Below are positions 63,990 to 64,000 of a stretch of DNA of 64,000 nt, in pieces. The stretch comes from Rosellinia necatrix. Lineage: Eukaryota > Ascomycota > Sordariomycetes > Xylariales > Xylariaceae. Numbering within the stretch: position 1 is the stretch's first letter; each line of letters opens with the position of its first letter. The stretch spans positions 2,542,001 through 2,606,000 of the forward strand of contig JAGYVD010000001.1 in assembly GCA_021209875.1 (NCBI GenBank), read 5' to 3'. A program made the translations under genes and the position numbers. The notes under the pieces are model-generated. The model ran no database searches, was not told where the DNA came from, and saw nothing but the letters and a program-made list of their open reading frames with translations.

Positions 63990-64000
63990 TTTGGGACGGC

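Larger units (their letters stand above)
60990..64000. other. 3-kb stretch without a recognised gene
   Basis: Balanced composition with many small unsupported frames. It includes a GT repeat (about 62398-62418) and two hairpins listed separately. No tRNA or rRNA pattern convinced me. Confidence 0.5.

Overview
The window comes from the nuclear genome of a filamentous ascomycete (Pezizomycotina, most likely a Sordariomycete). The reasons are: short GT..AG introns with CTAAC/CTGAC-type branch sites; characteristic fungal proteins (mitochondrial Hsp70, SRP68, a CYA-5-like PPR protein, a DUF2415 protein); abundant TACCTAGGTAGGTA-type intergenic words; and two long, extremely AT-rich blocks whose transposon copies differ only by C-to-T/G-to-A changes, the mark of repeat-induced point mutation (RIP). 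No statistics or database searches could be run. Gene models rest on reading frames, splice signals and remembered family motifs.

Layout. 1-18,150: RIP-degraded block. It holds a gag-like relic, a possible LTR, and two LTR retrotransposons, each with a pair of LTRs and a 5-bp target duplication (2293-9073, minus-strand Ty3/gypsy; 9261-16949). Both landed 182 bp apart in the same older relic. 18,300-24,396: an island of normal composition with one intact MFS transporter gene (minus) and about 4 kb without a recognisable gene. 24,397-38,100: second RIP block, an LTR element (192-bp LTRs) containing a nested Ty3/gypsy element (25870-32725). 38,100-64,000: ordinary gene-bearing chromosome.

Genes on the right arm: a conserved fungal coiled-coil/low-complexity protein (38471-39845, +); mitochondrial L-2-hydroxyglutarate dehydrogenase (40794-42725, -); a DUF2415 WD40-like protein (43639-46104, -); mitochondrial Hsp70 SSC1 (48599-50850, +); SRP68 (52704-54696, -) with an apparent one-base frameshift in a C7 run; a 1098-aa PPR protein (55803-59099, +); and a GNAT acetyltransferase (60147-60989, +, 5' exon uncertain). 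Three products are probably mitochondrial (L2HGDH, SSC1, PPR), but there is no sign of a pathway cluster. These look like dispersed housekeeping genes.

The most notable pattern is that in all four retrotransposons the outer portion of each LTR kept its G+C while the inner portion and the body were heavily mutated, so the mutation zone fades out before the ends of the element. No new defence system, gene cluster, CRISPR array, rRNA or convincing tRNA was found.
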